Assembly: GCA_021773555.1 (NCBI GenBank) | Contig: JAJFKA010000018.1 | Coordinates: forward strand, 1 to 51,729 | Origin: Gammaproteobacteria bacterium | GTDB lineage: Bacteria > Pseudomonadota > Gammaproteobacteria > Pseudomonadales > Azotimanducaceae | Reading direction: 5' to 3' | DNA length: 51,729 bases | Position numbers and translations under genes: made by a program | In this document: positions 7,859 to 15,424 of the stretch, one piece after another | Numbering within the stretch: position 1 is the stretch's first letter | Layout: the number at the start of each line of letters is the position of its first letter | Notes under the pieces: generated by a model | What the model saw: the letters and a program-made list of their open reading frames with translations, nothing else | Told to the model about the DNA's origin: nothing | Databases searched by the model: none

Positions 7859-8970
7859 AACAACTGCATCTGGCTTGCACCTGGCCTTCGAAACTGGCTG
7901 TTATCAAGACTGAACCGTTCGGCCTCGATAAAGCCCAGTTTGCGCTCGTTAACATGGAATCGCTGATTTAACATTTCGGCAAAAACGCCCCGGCCTACCA
8001 TGCGCTTGCCAAATTCGGATTCATAATCTTTCCCCGCCCGGCTTTGCTGGACCAGACTCATGACATGTGCTGCCCGGTCCGGATAGTGCTCCTCGAGCCA
8101 TGTCCGAAATAACCCGGCTACTTCACCGGGTAATCGTAAAAAAATGTACCTGGCAGAAATCGCACCGGCGCGTTTACCAGCGGCCAAAATGGATTCAAGT
8201 TCTGCATCGTTAATTAGCGGTATTACCGGGGCAACCAACATCGTCACCCTGATCCCCGCGTCGGAAAGTTTTTTAATGATCGCCAGCCGGGCATCTCCCG
8301 AAGATGCTCTGGGTTCCAGTATTCGTTTCAGATGGTTATCCATCGTGGTCACACTGATAGCAACCGAGCAAAGTTTTAGCTTCGCCATCTCTGCCAGAAT
8401 ATCTATGTCTCTGCCTATCAATTGGCTCTTGGTGATAATGGAGAACGGATGCCGATGCTCCCTGAGAACTTCCAGAATTGACCTGGTAATTTTCAAACTG
8501 GCCTCTGCGGGCTGATAGGGGTCGGTGTTAGCGCCAATACACAACGTTTCACACCGATATCCAGGTTTTGACAGCGTTTCTCTCAGCAATCCCGCAGCAC
8601 CAGTCTTAACGATGATTTTGGTTTCGAAATCCAGTCCGGCAGAGAAGTCCCAGTAGGCATGACTGGGCCTCGCGTAACAGTAGATGCATCCATGCTCGCA
8701 ACCACGATAAGGATTAATCGAATAGTTGAAGGGAATGTCCGGAGACCGATTACTGGAGATTATGGTTTTTGCTCGCTCTTCTATTAGCGTCGTCGGTACA
8801 CGTCCTCGCGCTTCTTCCCTGTGCCAACCATCGTCTACTGGCGTGCTCGTGGTATTCGAAAACCGGTTATCTGGATTGTACTGTGTGCCTCGACCCTTGA
8901 TTGGTTCATGCGGGATCCGCTTAACCTCCCGTGCGAGAGCATCACGTGGCGTTTTGATTTCCCTGTCCAT
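7855..8970 (-). CDS. PA0069-family radical SAM protein, SOS-boxed
   Basis: A 371-residue radical SAM protein. The cluster motif is CEHGCIYCYARPSH (C91, C95, C98), followed by CIGANTDPYQPAE, typical of the PA0069/Rv2578c-like group and also of spore photoproduct lyase relatives. The enzyme uses a 4Fe-4S cluster and S-adenosylmethionine; the reaction is not known, and involvement in DNA damage handling is inferred from regulation. A near-perfect LexA box sits 13 bases upstream of ATG 8970. In Pseudomonas aeruginosa I recall PA0069 as a LexA-regulated gene, which agrees. The 3' end overlaps the alaX stop. Confidence 0.88.
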   Translation of the reverse strand: MDREIKTPRDALAREVKRIPHEPIKGRGTQYNPDNRFSNTTSTPVDDGWHREEARGRVPTTLIEERAKTIISSNRSPDIPFNYSINPYRGCEHGCIYCYARPSHAYWDFSAGLDFETKIIVKTGAAGLLRETLSKPGYRCETLCIGANTDPYQPAEASLKITRSILEVLREHRHPFSIITKSQLIGRDIDILAEMAKLKLCSVAISVTTMDNHLKRILEPRASSGDARLAIIKKLSDAGIRVTMLVAPVIPLINDAELESILAAGKRAGAISARYIFLRLPGEVAGLFRTWLEEHYPDRAAHVMSLVQQSRAGKDYESEFGKRMVGRGVFAEMLNQRFHVNERKLGFIEAERFSLDNSQFRRPGASQMQLF

Positions 8971-8983
8971 AGAATCAATAGTA

Positions 8984-8999
8984 CTGTATATACATACAG
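8984..8999 (-). promoter_or_regulatory. LexA (SOS) box before the radical SAM gene
   Basis: CTGT-ATATACAT-ACAG, in the wider context TACTGTATATACATACAGA, fits the E. coli/Pseudomonas LexA consensus CTGT-N8-ACAG with an AT-rich centre. It ends 13 bases from the ATG at 8970, so bound LexA would cover the start of transcription. A second box of the same type precedes the FAN1 gene at 41207. Confidence 0.85.
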
Positions 9000-9052
9000 A
9001 TGCAACCTGAATCTGCCCGCATTCCCCCAGTCCGCATCGCCTCGATCATCGG

Positions 9053-9514
9053 TTAGAAAATTCCAGCATCAAGCCCGGCTGCCATGCCCATGCCTAGTTC
9101 CCGGCAGAGACCAGGTGAGTCGTCGCTCATGTCCCCAACAATTATCAGAGGGGGCAGCACCTCTCTGAATTTATAGCCCTTACAGATTCTCTGTATGCTG
9201 GCGACGGCACCCTGACCATCGTTCCCGGAACCAACGAAAATACAGTAAGGTCGACCCTCGACCTGTCCCTCAACCTCATAGAAAGTTCTGTCGAAGAAGT
9301 CCTTCAAGGCACCGGACATATAGCCAAAATTTTCAGGGGTGCCTAAAATCAGACCATCCGCCCACAGCAGATCGTCCGCGCCTGCCTCAGGGGCTGTTTT
9401 GAATCGAACAACGACACCCTCAATATCATCGTGCCTGGCACCTTCGAGCACCGCAGTGGCCATTGACCGATTCTTTCCGTTCTTACTGTGATAGACAATG
9501 AGCAGATTTTTCAT
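9053..9514 (-). CDS. Flavodoxin-family NAD(P)H oxidoreductase
   Basis: A 153-residue flavodoxin-fold protein. The N-terminal LLIVYHSKNGKN is the FMN phosphate loop, and ILGTPENFGYMSGALKDFFDRT is the WrbA/NADPH-dependent FMN reductase-like second block that contacts the flavin ring. It likely binds FMN and transfers electrons from NAD(P)H to a quinone or partner protein in the cytoplasm. It is the last of a leftward run with the DUF1579, Rieske and GFA genes (9-base gap to the DUF1579 gene), although no common pathway is evident. Confidence 0.78.
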   Translation of the reverse strand: MKNLLIVYHSKNGKNRSMATAVLEGARHDDIEGVVVRFKTAPEAGADDLLWADGLILGTPENFGYMSGALKDFFDRTFYEVEGQVEGRPYCIFVGSGNDGQGAVASIQRICKGYKFREVLPPLIIVGDMSDDSPGLCRELGMGMAAGLDAGIF

Positions 9515-9523
9515 AGTTCGTGA

Positions 9524-10111
9524 TTAATGATCAATTTCCGTCGTGGCTTGTTTCTCGTAGAAGCCATTAAAAACGTCCTGCCAGGTCTGTCCGTTGTCAG
9601 CCGACGACTGCCAGTGTTGGTGAACCTTACCATTGGATTGTGGAGTCCAGGTTATTCTCTGGATGACAGTTCCACCGTCCCCATTATCCTGTTGTTGAGA
9701 CAGTTTCATCGTGCCGTCGATCAAACCGCCCGTCAGCCTCAGTGATCCACCACCATTGTCTACCCAGGTCTGATGCCAGTGTTTATCGGCAGCATCGTAA
9801 AAGTTGAAGCTGGTACCTTGAAACTTTCCGCTTGCCCAGTTCTCCTGAATAACACAGCCGCCCATGATTTTTTCTATCCGGTTCGTTCCCTGGGTTTTGC
9901 CCTCCGCGGAAGAAGATGTCCACTGCCCGAGCCAGAAATCGAACTGCCGATATTCGGCCGCTGAACAAGGTGCAGCGGGCGGTGTATCCGCTCCCATAGC
10001 TGCCAGGGCAGGAAGTAGTATCAAAATTGCAGATAAGCATTTAACCATGATCGCGCACCGGCGGTGAATGTCGCTGGTAAGTGCTCTGACAGGTCGCAAC
10101 GGTTCATTCAT
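9524..10111 (-). CDS. DUF1579-like exported protein
   Basis: A 195-residue protein with a hydrophobic export segment (MVKCLSAILILLPALAAMGAD, residues 22-42) and then a lipocalin-like beta-rich domain. The FDFWLGQWTS block near residue 57 and repeated W-containing strands (HWHQTWVD, ITWTP) match the DUF1579 group. No function is established for that group. ATG 10111 has a strong AGGGGA ribosome binding site; a start at 10048 would give a tidier signal peptide but lacks one. It lies 5 bases after the Rieske gene and is probably co-translated with it. Confidence 0.65.
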   Translation of the reverse strand: MNEPLRPVRALTSDIHRRCAIMVKCLSAILILLPALAAMGADTPPAAPCSAAEYRQFDFWLGQWTSSSAEGKTQGTNRIEKIMGGCVIQENWASGKFQGTSFNFYDAADKHWHQTWVDNGGGSLRLTGGLIDGTMKLSQQQDNGDGGTVIQRITWTPQSNGKVHQHWQSSADNGQTWQDVFNGFYEKQATTEIDH

Positions 10112-10116
10112 TATTG

Positions 10117-10623
10117 TTATCCCCTTTTTATTAGCTGAACAGTGCTATGGGCAACGTACTGATAATCAGGTACTTCCAGATTGAAAGCAGCGACAGAATC
10201 GCTATACACACGACCCGCTGCATCGAACCGACTACTGTGGCACGGACACTCGAACTCACCTGATTGGGTCACGGCTACTTCACAACCCAGATGAGTGCAG
10301 TTCAAATACGCCAGAAAGAGATCCGGGCGACGGGAACGATGCTGGTTCTTTGCGAAGGCCGGCTGTTGCGAGAAATCAGACCTCGCATCCTTCAGTTCCA
10401 CCGTTTTCACAAGGGCGGGATCTCGCCTCAGCACCACAACATGACGACCCAGCCAACGCACGATTTTCGATTCACCGGCGCGAAGCCCGGACACATCGAC
10501 CTCCCGCGTGGCATCCTGACCGAAGGTAGGCACGAAGGTCCGAAAGAATGGATACGCCAGAAAACCGAAGCCGGTGATTGAAAACGCCTGAACGATTCGG
10601 GTTAGCAGTCTACGCCGATCCAC
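10117..10623 (-). CDS. Rieske 2Fe-2S protein, PetA-like, stand-alone
   Basis: A 168-residue membrane-anchored Rieske protein. An N-terminal RRR followed by one hydrophobic segment (about 11-33) resembles the Tat-type anchor of the ubiquinol-cytochrome c reductase iron-sulfur subunit. Cluster ligands are C109 and H111 in CTHLGC and C126 and H129 in CPCHS; C114 and C128 would form the stabilising disulfide. FNLEVPDY is the usual C-terminal block of the bc1 subunit. The family passes electrons from quinol to cytochrome c1. No cytochrome b or c1 gene adjoins it, so it may be an orphan or alternative subunit. It overlaps the GFA gene by 14 bases. Confidence 0.8.
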   Translation of the reverse strand: MDRRRLLTRIVQAFSITGFGFLAYPFFRTFVPTFGQDATREVDVSGLRAGESKIVRWLGRHVVVLRRDPALVKTVELKDARSDFSQQPAFAKNQHRSRRPDLFLAYLNCTHLGCEVAVTQSGEFECPCHSSRFDAAGRVYSDSVAAFNLEVPDYQYVAHSTVQLIKRG

Positions 10624-11032
10624 TGGAGGTTCCCGGTAACTGATCCGCCAGTGTCATCCAGTCAACACGGGTCTCATGGAAAGCATGTTTTCCCGGTTCC
10701 CGGTCCACTTCCGAGGTAAACGCTGCACGAGCTATATGCAGTTCTCCGGGCCACTGGGATGAGCGGAAAAACAGAGTACTTCCGCATTCGCGGCAAAATC
10801 CTCGTTTCGCGGCATCGGAGCTGGCGAACCAGCGCAACATTGCTCCGGTGTCTGACAGTTCCACTGTGTTCTCATCGCAGCCAACCCAGGTTACCACTCC
10901 CGCCGTATGTGAACGCTGGCACATAGTGCAGTGACAATGGGCACACCAGATGCTCGGATTAGTCACCGTGAATTTAACCGATCCACAAAAGCACTCACCA
11001 CGCATCGTTTTCTGTCTCATTGCACTACTCAT
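10610..11032 (-). CDS. GFA family zinc-binding protein
   Basis: A 140-residue protein of the Gfa/glutathione-dependent formaldehyde-activating family. Zinc ligands are visible as GECFCGSV (C14, C16), WCAHCHCTMCQR (C30, C33, C35, C38) and a late GFCRECGSTLFF. The archetype was proposed to speed S-hydroxymethylglutathione formation, but most members have no tested activity. ATG 11032 lies within the first of three 17-bp tandem repeats, each of which repeats the start-codon context; an in-frame ATG four codons later is also possible. The 3' end overlaps the Rieske start. Confidence 0.8.
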   Translation of the reverse strand: MSSAMRQKTMRGECFCGSVKFTVTNPSIWCAHCHCTMCQRSHTAGVVTWVGCDENTVELSDTGAMLRWFASSDAAKRGFCRECGSTLFFRSSQWPGELHIARAAFTSEVDREPGKHAFHETRVDWMTLADQLPGTSSGSA

Positions 11033-11066
11033 TTAATTGCACTACTCATTTCATCGCACTACTCAT
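11016..11066. repeat. Three 17-bp tandem repeats at a start codon
   Basis: Units at 11016-11032, 11033-11049 and 11050-11066 share the core GCACTACTCAT. On the coding strand each unit begins ATGAGTAGTGC, so the start codon and next codons of the GFA gene are present three times. The second copy runs into TAA after six bases. This looks like replication slippage that copied a translation start. Confidence 0.85.
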
Positions 11067-11086
11067 TACACTAACAGTTGACTCGC

Positions 11087-12091
11087 TCATTCAACTGATT
11101 CAATTGAATAGACACGCGCCGCGGTATTATGGAATAACGCCGCCTTCTCGTCTTCCGTTCTGCCAGCAGTGATTTTCTTAAAGGTATTCCAGAGGACTGC
11201 ATAGGAACACGAATCTTTATCTACCGGAAAGTTGCTTTCAAACATGCAGCGATTCGCCCCGAACAAGTCGATACAGGTTTCATAATACCTGGCCGTTTTC
11301 TCTGCCAGTTCATCTGAGGTGGGAGGCATGGCGCGTTTATGCCAGTTAAAACCATTAACCTTCATGTTGATGCCGCCGAGCTTGAAATGCACGTTTTCGA
11401 GCGGCTGGAGTGCCTCAATACGCTCAACCCACTCAGTGTAAGTCGACTCTGGCTGGTACGGCCCAATTCCCAGGGGACCACCGAAGTGATCCAGAATGAT
11501 CGTAACTTCCGGGAAACTTCGAGCCAGGTCAGCAAATTCGGAGAGTTGGTGATGGTAGAACCAGGCATCAAAGGTGAGGGACATTTCTCCAAGAATTGAA
11601 AAACCCTGACGAAAATTGTCATCCATCATCAGACCTTCAAACGGATTCGTATGGGAATTACGGATGTCCGGGCTTTCATCCCAGCCGGCCGCATGCCGGA
11701 TACCCCGAAATCGATTCACGCTGGCGGCTACATGAGCCTCGAGGACAGGGCGTACGCCTTCACCCAGGGTCAGATCAGCGAAACTAACGATCCCCGCCGC
11801 CACCCTCGTTGGTCCATACTGTCCGCTGTTGCTCATGGCCGCGATACCCTGAACAAATTCAGTCTCCCCTACCGGAGCAAGGGATAATTTTCCGGACCGT
11901 CGATACATGGAGTTGCACTCGACGAACACGGTACTGGTCACGTTATGCCCAGATCCTGTGTCGTTGATCAGTTCGTCCAGCAGATATCGACTACCTGGGT
12001 GATCCCAGAGATGGTGGTGTGGATCACAAATGGGTCTGTCTGGCTCGACAATATCCTCGGTTACCTGCGCAAGCCAGGTTTGGTGATCCAT
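11087..12091 (-). CDS. Amidohydrolase family 2 metal hydrolase
   Basis: A 334-residue TIM-barrel hydrolase of the Amidohydro_2 group. The N-terminal CDPHHHLWDHPG (H25-H27) gives the first metal ligands, VTIILDHFGGP the strand with the conserved histidine, and CMFESNFPVDK the late aspartate block. Relatives include 2-pyrone-4,6-dicarboxylate lactonase and L-fucono-lactonase, which hydrolyse lactones in sugar and aromatic breakdown. No signal peptide, so cytoplasmic. The substrate cannot be fixed from sequence. It stands alone leftward, with a 235-base spacer to the divergent HAD gene in which nothing else was seen. Confidence 0.82.
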   Translation of the reverse strand: MDHQTWLAQVTEDIVEPDRPICDPHHHLWDHPGSRYLLDELINDTGSGHNVTSTVFVECNSMYRRSGKLSLAPVGETEFVQGIAAMSNSGQYGPTRVAAGIVSFADLTLGEGVRPVLEAHVAASVNRFRGIRHAAGWDESPDIRNSHTNPFEGLMMDDNFRQGFSILGEMSLTFDAWFYHHQLSEFADLARSFPEVTIILDHFGGPLGIGPYQPESTYTEWVERIEALQPLENVHFKLGGINMKVNGFNWHKRAMPPTSDELAEKTARYYETCIDLFGANRCMFESNFPVDKDSCSYAVLWNTFKKITAGRTEDEKAALFHNTAARVYSIESVE

Positions 12092-12326
12092 CTTGATTCT
12101 CCGTTAGATCTCGTCAGTGTCTGGGGTCATCCCAAACCGGGACGACCAGTATTCCAGTTACCCTGTTAGAGCGCAATTATTCGCAACCACAACCCAAAAT
12201 CCAGGCCAGTATGTGATAGCTTTGCCTTACGCAAAAATGCTTCGCTAATCGTGGTTTCTGATAACGAGGCCAGAGCAAGAATAACGATTTGGCCAAACTT
12301 TTTTTTCGAAATTTCGGAGCACAACT

Positions 12327-13145
12327 ATGACCTACAAAGCCCTTGCGATTGATCTGGACGGAACGCTCCTGATCGGAGAGGATCTGCCTGCAGCCCACAA
12401 GCACGCAGTCGCGGCTGCACACCATGCGGGTTACCAGATCATTATCGCCACGGCACGCTGGCGCCAAATGGCCGAACGGATCGCCGATGAAATCGGCATC
12501 AGTGTTCCGGTTATCGCCTGTAGCGGTGCGCAGGTATATATTCCGGCAGAGCAACAAGATATTTTTGATCACCGGTTGCCAATTGATTTCGTCAACGAGC
12601 TATACGCAATCTGCGATGCAGAACGCTGTATCGCGACGATAACCACATCCAACGAGACGTTAATAAAACTTGATGGGGAGCCCGACGCCTCGCTGTTGTC
12701 GCCCGAGATGCGCTGGGTACCGCGGCTTACAGGTAGTGAGCAGGACTTGCCGAGAATTGCGGCGATACAGGGAACTGCGGTCAACCGACAGATTAAGGCG
12801 GAGTTGAAAGATAAATTCCGCGACGCCGTCAATATATACGATTCGATTGGTCCTACCGGCAAAATCGTTATCACGATCACGGCTCGCGCAGCTAACAAGG
12901 GACAAGCCCTGTTAGCTGCTTGTGCACATACCGGTATAGCACCTGACGAAGTTGTTGCATTCGGAGATGCAGAAAATGATATTTCCATGTTCGAGCTTGC
13001 TGGAGCGTCGGTCGCCATGGGACAGGCAGAAGACAACATCAAGGCCGCTGCCACCTACGTTACGACGGCCAACACTGACGCCGGTGTCGCCCAGGCTATC
13101 GATGCACTTCTACGCGGCGAAACGCTGGGAGGTAAGTCCTCATGA
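12327..13145 (+). CDS. Cof-type HAD hydrolase
   Basis: A 272-residue HAD phosphatase with a type IIB cap. Motif I is DLDGT (nucleophile D9, acid D11), motif II the IIATAR block, and motif IV GDAENDISMFE. NKGQALLA before motif IV is the normal lysine block of the Cof group. Such enzymes dephosphorylate sugar phosphates, FMN or pyridoxal phosphate. GGAG seven bases before ATG 12327 supports the start. The gene ends in an ATGA overlap with the lysophospholipase-like gene, so the two are an operon. Confidence 0.87.
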   Translation: MTYKALAIDLDGTLLIGEDLPAAHKHAVAAAHHAGYQIIIATARWRQMAERIADEIGISVPVIACSGAQVYIPAEQQDIFDHRLPIDFVNELYAICDAERCIATITTSNETLIKLDGEPDASLLSPEMRWVPRLTGSEQDLPRIAAIQGTAVNRQIKAELKDKFRDAVNIYDSIGPTGKIVITITARAANKGQALLAACAHTGIAPDEVVAFGDAENDISMFELAGASVAMGQAEDNIKAAATYVTTANTDAGVAQAIDALLRGETLGGKSS

Positions 13146-14074
13146 GCGCTGAGTTTAAGTCAGAATCGTTTAAGTTTAAGGGCAGCGATGGGAAAGACGT
13201 GCATTGTTATCGTTGGAGTTCAGGCACAGAACCAAGGGCTCTGGTGCACATTGCGCATGGTATGGGAGAGCATGCCGCACGCTACGACTGGACAGCAAGA
13301 AAGCTTTGTGCGCAGGGATTCGAAGTGTCTGCTAACGACCATCGAGGACATGGTGAAACTGCCGAGGTTCTGGGAGACTTTGGTGAGGACGGCTGGAATC
13401 GCGCCATTAAGGACTTGTTGGAGATCATCCAAATGCGCAGGTCCCAATATCCGGGTAAACCGGTCATATTGTTCGGGCACAGCATGGGCTCAATGCTCTC
13501 GCAGCAATATATTGCGCGCCACGGCGAGACAATTGATCTTGTGATCCTGTCAGGTTCACCCGGAGCAGGATCGAGATTTCAGGGATGGCTGCTGCATACC
13601 ATCGCAAAATTTGAAAGCTGGCGACTCGGGAATCATGCAACGAGCCCACTGCTTCAGAGCCTGCTGTTCGGCAGCGCCAACAAAGCCTTCGATGACGAGC
13701 CAGGAGCTACAGGCTACGAATGGCTTTCTCGTGATCCTGGCACCGTAAAACAGTATGTGGAGGACCCGTTCTGTGGATTCGTCCCTTGCTGCATGAGTAT
13801 TTGCGACCTGTTTGAAGCGGAACGGGCAAACTGGACAAAACAGGCCGTAGCCGGTATTCCTGGCGGCCTGCCGGTTTATGTGTTTTCCGGATCAGCCGAT
13901 CCGGTACACAACGGCATGAAAAACATCACGCGCATGCTGGATTTTTATCGCCATCATGGTCTGGCTGTCACGACACGATTTTATCCTGAGGGTCGCCATG
14001 AAATGCTCAATGAGACTAATCGCGAAGCCGTGATAACTGACACCTGTCAATGGCTGAACGCAGCGCTCGATTAA
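13142..14074 (+). CDS. Lysophospholipase/monoacylglycerol lipase-like hydrolase
   Basis: A 310-residue alpha/beta hydrolase of the Hydrolase_4 group. IAHGMGEHAARYDW (37-50) is the oxyanion/HG block, NDHRGHG the next conserved loop, and GHSMGS (nucleophile S114) the elbow. SGSADPVHNG gives the likely acid and GRHEMLNE the likely histidine. These match monoacylglycerol lipases and PldB-type lysophospholipases. No signal peptide, so cytoplasmic. The ATG overlaps the HAD stop by four bases; the 3' end overlaps the convergent acyltransferase by four. Confidence 0.87.
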   Translation: MSAEFKSESFKFKGSDGKDVHCYRWSSGTEPRALVHIAHGMGEHAARYDWTARKLCAQGFEVSANDHRGHGETAEVLGDFGEDGWNRAIKDLLEIIQMRRSQYPGKPVILFGHSMGSMLSQQYIARHGETIDLVILSGSPGAGSRFQGWLLHTIAKFESWRLGNHATSPLLQSLLFGSANKAFDDEPGATGYEWLSRDPGTVKQYVEDPFCGFVPCCMSICDLFEAERANWTKQAVAGIPGGLPVYVFSGSADPVHNGMKNITRMLDFYRHHGLAVTTRFYPEGRHEMLNETNREAVITDTCQWLNAALD

Positions 14075-15096
14075 CCACCCGGCGACTGCCAGTCCCATCT
14101 GGCGGCAGAATCACCATGCTCGAGTACACGGTTGTGTACTTCATTTAGTGCCTCATAAATCATGCGCGTGGCATCAGGGATTTCGATCCCCTCGGGTAGA
14201 TGTATTGGCGGCAGGTAGTTTGCTGATGCAGGCCCAGGAAATATTTCCCGTGTGCCTTTCGGTCGGAGCTTATTGAGACCGGTCAAATAGCACGGCACAA
14301 TTGGCACCTTCATCTCTGTTGCCAGAAGCGCAACACCATGTTTGAACCGAGACATTTTACGACTGGTCGAGCGTGTGCCTTCTGGAAAAATCGCCAGATT
14401 TGCACCCCTGGAAAGCAGCCACTTGGAGTAATCAAGAGTCGCTGAACCACCGCCTCGCCGGATCGGGAATGAACCACCGGCCAATGAATTGTACCAGGGC
14501 TGCAACTCCCACTCCTTCCGGCCGCCGCCACCTTTCAGGAACCAACGATCTGCGGCTGCGCCAAAATAGATATTCCATTTAATGGATTGCGGCAATCCAT
14601 GAAACAATGCCAGGGCATCAAAATGGCTGGTATGGTTGCCAACCACAATGCAGGGACCTTTAATACCCCTGAAATGTTCCCTTCCCGTGACCGTGAACGG
14701 CTTGCAGTAACGTACCATGTGGCTGGTATATTGACGCCATCGGAATCCTAACCTGATGAGCTTTGCCCACCAGCTAACCTGCCATTTATGTGGTCCCTCG
14801 GTCCGAATTTCCTGCTGCACCATCCGCTGGAATAGCGGCAGGTCAATCGCGGGCAATAACATCGTCTGGGACGATCGGGTCATTTCGAGATTAAGCACCG
14901 CACGCTGTGCACGCACATTGTCAGAAACCTCGAAGACTGTCATGTGGTCATGTTTACCCAGCAGATGAAAATCGGCGAGTATATTGGCTTCCCACTCTTC
15001 CAGGGTTTCGCGGATTTGCGTCAGGTGTGCTGGATTAACCAGGATGTCCCGTTGCGCCGCCGTACTCAGGCGTGAAAGTAGCGCATAGACAGGCAT
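14071..15096 (-). CDS. GYD domain-PlsC acyltransferase fusion
   Basis: A 341-residue protein with two parts. Residues 1-95 align by eye with the stand-alone GYD protein encoded just upstream: LLGKHDHMTVFEV against VMGGYDFVNIIEA, and LPAIDLPLF against LPAIDVAEF. The GYD triplet itself is changed to KHD. Residues about 130-300 are a 1-acyl-glycerol-3-phosphate acyltransferase domain with NHTSHFD (154-160), GSFPIRR (208-214) and FPEGTRS (237-243). The acyltransferase part would move an acyl chain to a lysophospholipid or similar acceptor at the membrane. The fusion is unusual; the N-terminal part may sense a ligand. Gap to the GYD gene is 9 bases. Confidence 0.85.
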   Translation of the reverse strand: MPVYALLSRLSTAAQRDILVNPAHLTQIRETLEEWEANILADFHLLGKHDHMTVFEVSDNVRAQRAVLNLEMTRSSQTMLLPAIDLPLFQRMVQQEIRTEGPHKWQVSWWAKLIRLGFRWRQYTSHMVRYCKPFTVTGREHFRGIKGPCIVVGNHTSHFDALALFHGLPQSIKWNIYFGAAADRWFLKGGGGRKEWELQPWYNSLAGGSFPIRRGGGSATLDYSKWLLSRGANLAIFPEGTRSTSRKMSRFKHGVALLATEMKVPIVPCYLTGLNKLRPKGTREIFPGPASANYLPPIHLPEGIEIPDATRMIYEALNEVHNRVLEHGDSAARWDWQSPGG

Positions 15097-15105
15097 AAGT
15101 GCGTC

Positions 15106-15411
15106 CTATCCGCCGCCAGTCGCATCGCCCGCCAGAATGTCCACAAACTCCGCGACATCAATTGCAGGTAAAGTAGTAATCTGGATAGTCCCCCGGGAAC
15201 CAAGTTCAACAGAAAGCCGTGCCATGACTTCATTGGTCGGTGCCTCGATGATGTTCACAAAGTCGTATCCACCCATGACTGCGTATTGAGCGGTTACTCT
15301 CGCTCCCATGGATTCAACCTCTTTATTCACTTCCTGCAGGCGTTCCGGCCTTTGCTTGAGTGTCTTTCGACCCTCGTCAGTCAACGTGCTCAACATAATA
15401 TAGGTTGCCAT
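15106..15411 (-). CDS. GYD domain protein
   Basis: A 101-residue protein consisting of one GYD domain, a ferredoxin-like dimeric alpha/beta-barrel relative. YIMLSTLTDEGRKTL at the start, MGGYDFV near residue 46 and TTLPAIDVAEF near the end are the family signature. No enzymatic role is established for GYD proteins. It sits between class II-like phaC (13-base gap) and the GYD-PlsC fusion (9-base gap), so all three are probably one transcript. The similarity to the fusion's N-terminus suggests duplication followed by fusion. Confidence 0.85.
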   Translation of the reverse strand: MATYIMLSTLTDEGRKTLKQRPERLQEVNKEVESMGARVTAQYAVMGGYDFVNIIEAPTNEVMARLSVELGSRGTIQITTLPAIDVAEFVDILAGDATGGG

Positions 15412-15424
15412 CGGTGCTCCTCCA

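Noticed and set aside
11016-11066. Repeats considered as CRISPR
   Set aside because: Units are directly adjacent, without spacers, and only three in number.
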